This document shows positions 62,302 to 64,000 of a stretch of DNA of 64,000 nt, in pieces. How positions within the stretch are numbered: the stretch's first letter is position 1; each line of letters begins with the position of its first letter. The translations under genes and the position numbers were made by a program. The DNA comes from Niveispirillum sp048066115 (GTDB taxonomy: Bacteria > Pseudomonadota > Alphaproteobacteria > Azospirillales > Azospirillaceae). Under the pieces are notes generated by a model. That model saw only the letters and a list, made by a program, of their open reading frames with translations, had not been told where the DNA came from and did no database searches. Location of the stretch: the NCBI RefSeq assembly GCF_048066115.1, contig NZ_JBLTYX010000010.1, positions 1 through 64,000 of the forward strand, written 5' to 3'.

Positions 62302-64000
62302 ATGACCCCCATCTCCATCCAACCGGCCCCATCAGCACGCCCCCGGCTGGTCGTCATCGGCAACGGCATGGCCGGCATCCGCGCCGTGGAGGAGCTGCTG
62401 CAACGCGCCCCCGACCGGTACGAGATCACTGTGTTCGGCGCCGAACCGCGCGTGAACTACAACCGCATCATGTTGTCCCCCCTGCTGTCGGGGGAGAAGA
62501 CGTTCGATGAGATCGTCATCAACGACCTGGACTGGTACGCGACCAACGGCGTGAGGCTGGTGGCCGGCGACGCGATCGAACGGATCGACCGGGAACGGCA
62601 GGTGGTGGTGGCCAAGTCGGGCCTGGAGACGCCATACGACCGGCTGCTGATCGCCACCGGTTCCATGCCCATCGTCATCCCCATTCCGGGCGCGCGGCTG
62701 CCGGGTGTGGTCACCTTCCGCGACGTCGATGATGTGGATGCGATGCTGGCGGCATCGGCCAAGGGCGGGCATGCCGTGGTCATCGGTGGCGGGCTGCTGG
62801 GGCTGGAAGCTGCGGTCGGGCTGAAGGCGCGGGGGATGGAGGTCACCGTCCTGCATCTGGCAGGCCATCTGATGGAGCGGCAGCTGGACCCGTCCGCCGG
62901 GCATCTCCTGGCCAAGGAATTGGAACGGCGCGGCCTGACGGTCCTGACCCGCGCCGACACGGCCGCCATCCTGGGCGACACCCATGTCACGGGGGTGGCG
63001 CTGAAGGACGACACCAACCTTCCCGCCGATCTGGTGGTCATGGCCGTCGGCATCCGCCCCGACACGCGGCTGGCGGCGGCGGCGGGTCTGGAGGTCGGGC
63101 GCGGGATCATGGTCGATGACCATATGGTCACCAACGACCCGGCCATCACCGCCGTGGGCGAATGCGTGCAGCATCGCGGCAATTGCTATGGCCTGGTGCA
63201 ACCCCTGTTCGATATGGCGAAGGTCCTGGCCGACCATCTGGCCGGCAAGCAGGTGGCCGGCTATGCCGGCTCCGTCACCTCCACCAAGCTGAAGGTCACG
63301 GGCGTGGATGTGTTCTCCGCCGGTGATTTCTCCGGCGGGCCGGGGACGGAGGATATCGTGTTCCGCGATGCCGGACGCGGCGTCTATAAGCGCATCGTGC
63401 TTGCCGACGGCCGCATCAAGGGTGCGGTGATGTATGGCGATACTGCCGATGGCGCCTGGTATTTCCAGTTGCTGAAGGCCGGTGAGGATGTGTCGGGCCT
63501 GCGCGACACGCTGATCTTCGGGCAAGGGTACGGTGCCAAGGAAGGCGGTGCCGCAAACCCTACCGCCGCCGTTGCGGCGCTGCCTGATACGGCGGAAATC
63601 TGCGGCTGCAACGGCGTCTGCAAGGGCACCATCGTCAAGGCCATCACCGAAAAGGGCCTGACGACCCTGGATCAGGTCAAGGCCACGACCAAGGCGTCGG
63701 CCTCCTGCGGGTCCTGCACCGGTCTGGTGGAAGGGCTGCTGGCCCACACGCTGGGCGGGGAGTATGAAGCCGCCGGCGTCAAGCCGATGTGCAAATGCAC
63801 GGACCATGACCATGACACGGTCCGCCGTCTGATCCGCGTGCAGGAACTGAAATCCATCCCGGCCGTCATGCAGGCGCTGGAATGGAAGACGCCCGATGGC
63901 TGCCATTCCTGCCGCCCGGCACTCAACTTCTACCTGCTGGCCAACTGGCCCGGCGAGTATCAGGACCATGCGGCCAGCCGCTTCGTGAATGAGCGCGTGC
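62302..64000 (+). CDS. nirB: Assimilatory nitrite reductase large subunit NirB (5' part)
   Basis: The frame is open from ATG 62302 to the window end (566 codons); the full protein is usually 800 or more residues. It has an FAD loop GNGMAG (20-25), an NAD loop in VVIGGGLLGLEAA, the GEC-containing segment AVGECVQHRGNCYGL, and a BFD-like [2Fe-2S] site with Cys434, Cys436, Cys469 and Cys472 (CGC.., CGSC). The siroheme/4Fe-4S domain lies beyond the edge. It reduces nitrite to ammonium with NADH. nirD and a nitrate reductase gene are expected downstream. Confidence 0.95.
   Translation, partial: MTPISIQPAPSARPRLVVIGNGMAGIRAVEELLQRAPDRYEITVFGAEPRVNYNRIMLSPLLSGEKTFDEIVINDLDWYATNGVRLVAGDAIERIDRERQVVVAKSGLETPYDRLLIATGSMPIVIPIPGARLPGVVTFRDVDDVDAMLAASAKGGHAVVIGGGLLGLEAAVGLKARGMEVTVLHLAGHLMERQLDPSAGHLLAKELERRGLTVLTRADTAAILGDTHVTGVALKDDTNLPADLVVMAVGIRPDTRLAAAAGLEVGRGIMVDDHMVTNDPAITAVGECVQHRGNCYGLVQPLFDMAKVLADHLAGKQVAGYAGSVTSTKLKVTGVDVFSAGDFSGGPGTEDIVFRDAGRGVYKRIVLADGRIKGAVMYGDTADGAWYFQLLKAGEDVSGLRDTLIFGQGYGAKEGGAANPTAAVAALPDTAEICGCNGVCKGTIVKAITEKGLTTLDQVKATTKASASCGSCTGLVEGLLAHTLGGEYEAAGVKPMCKCTDHDHDTVRRLIRVQELKSIPAVMQALEWKTPDGCHSCRPALNFYLLANWPGEYQDHAASRFVNERV

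Overview
The window is high-GC alphaproteobacterial chromosome. It carries sigma-54-driven flagellar rod/ring genes (flgF-flgG-flgA-flgH), NasS/NasT nitrate control, an Mrp antiporter, a TonB-receptor sugar locus with flavin-halogenase homologues, and many palindromic repeats. The mix is typical of Rhodospirillales, and Azospirillaceae (Niveispirillum or Nitrospirillum-like) would fit. This placement is inferred from gene content, not from a database search. I saw no rRNA, tRNA, CRISPR array, intact insertion sequence or prophage.

Layout. 0-7 kb: prmB and a complete seven-gene mrpABCDEFG Na+/H+ antiporter operon. 7-17 kb: fadD, recQ, two alpha/beta hydrolases with a tiny His-rich membrane protein, a RhlE-type RNA helicase, a stand-alone RAM domain, and a divergent pseG / ketoacyl-ACP-synthase-III pair. 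17-27 kb: a PepSY membrane protein, an M28 peptidase, a MarR regulator with a secreted protein, a short-chain dehydrogenase, a LysE exporter, a glycerate-kinase-like gene and a PuuA-like ligase. 27-31 kb: the flagellar operon, mug and a FliN-like gene. 31-38 kb: LysR/azoR, an aldo-keto reductase, a radical SAM protein, an isochorismatase-like hydrolase, a small lipoprotein, a periplasmic glutathione peroxidase and an unknown coiled-coil membrane protein.

38-49.7 kb is a saccharide-utilisation locus. It holds a GH97 glycosidase, two overlapping flavin-halogenase-family genes, a 1127-residue TonB-dependent receptor, an MFS sugar transporter and a LacI regulator. The downstream halogenase paralogue has lost the nucleotide-binding glycines, the catalytic Lys and the catalytic Glu, so it looks like a pseudoenzyme partner.

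49.7-64 kb is a nitrate assimilation and sensing region: an outer-membrane porin, a chemoreceptor with a NIT (nitrate/nitrite) domain and no membrane segment, the nrtABC transporter, a CHASE3 chemoreceptor, the operon narK-nasT-nasS, and divergent nirB cut by the window end. Three transcription units here (porin, nrtA, nirB) each have a sigma-54 -24/-12 promoter followed by a leader with hexaloop hairpins. The second hairpin overlaps the 5' arm of an intrinsic terminator by exactly 8 nt in all three. This is the expected target of the ANTAR antiterminator NasT encoded in the same region, and it brings the porin (and perhaps the NIT chemoreceptor) into the nitrate regulon.

Dispersed repeats are conspicuous. 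Family A (about 83 bp, apparently at 3' ends of genes in the sense direction) has hairpins whose arms covary between copies. Family B (palindromes of about 85-120 bp) always sits between convergent genes. Family C is an inverted repeat of about 93 bp. One family B copy is enclosed in a perfect inverted repeat of about 39 bp.
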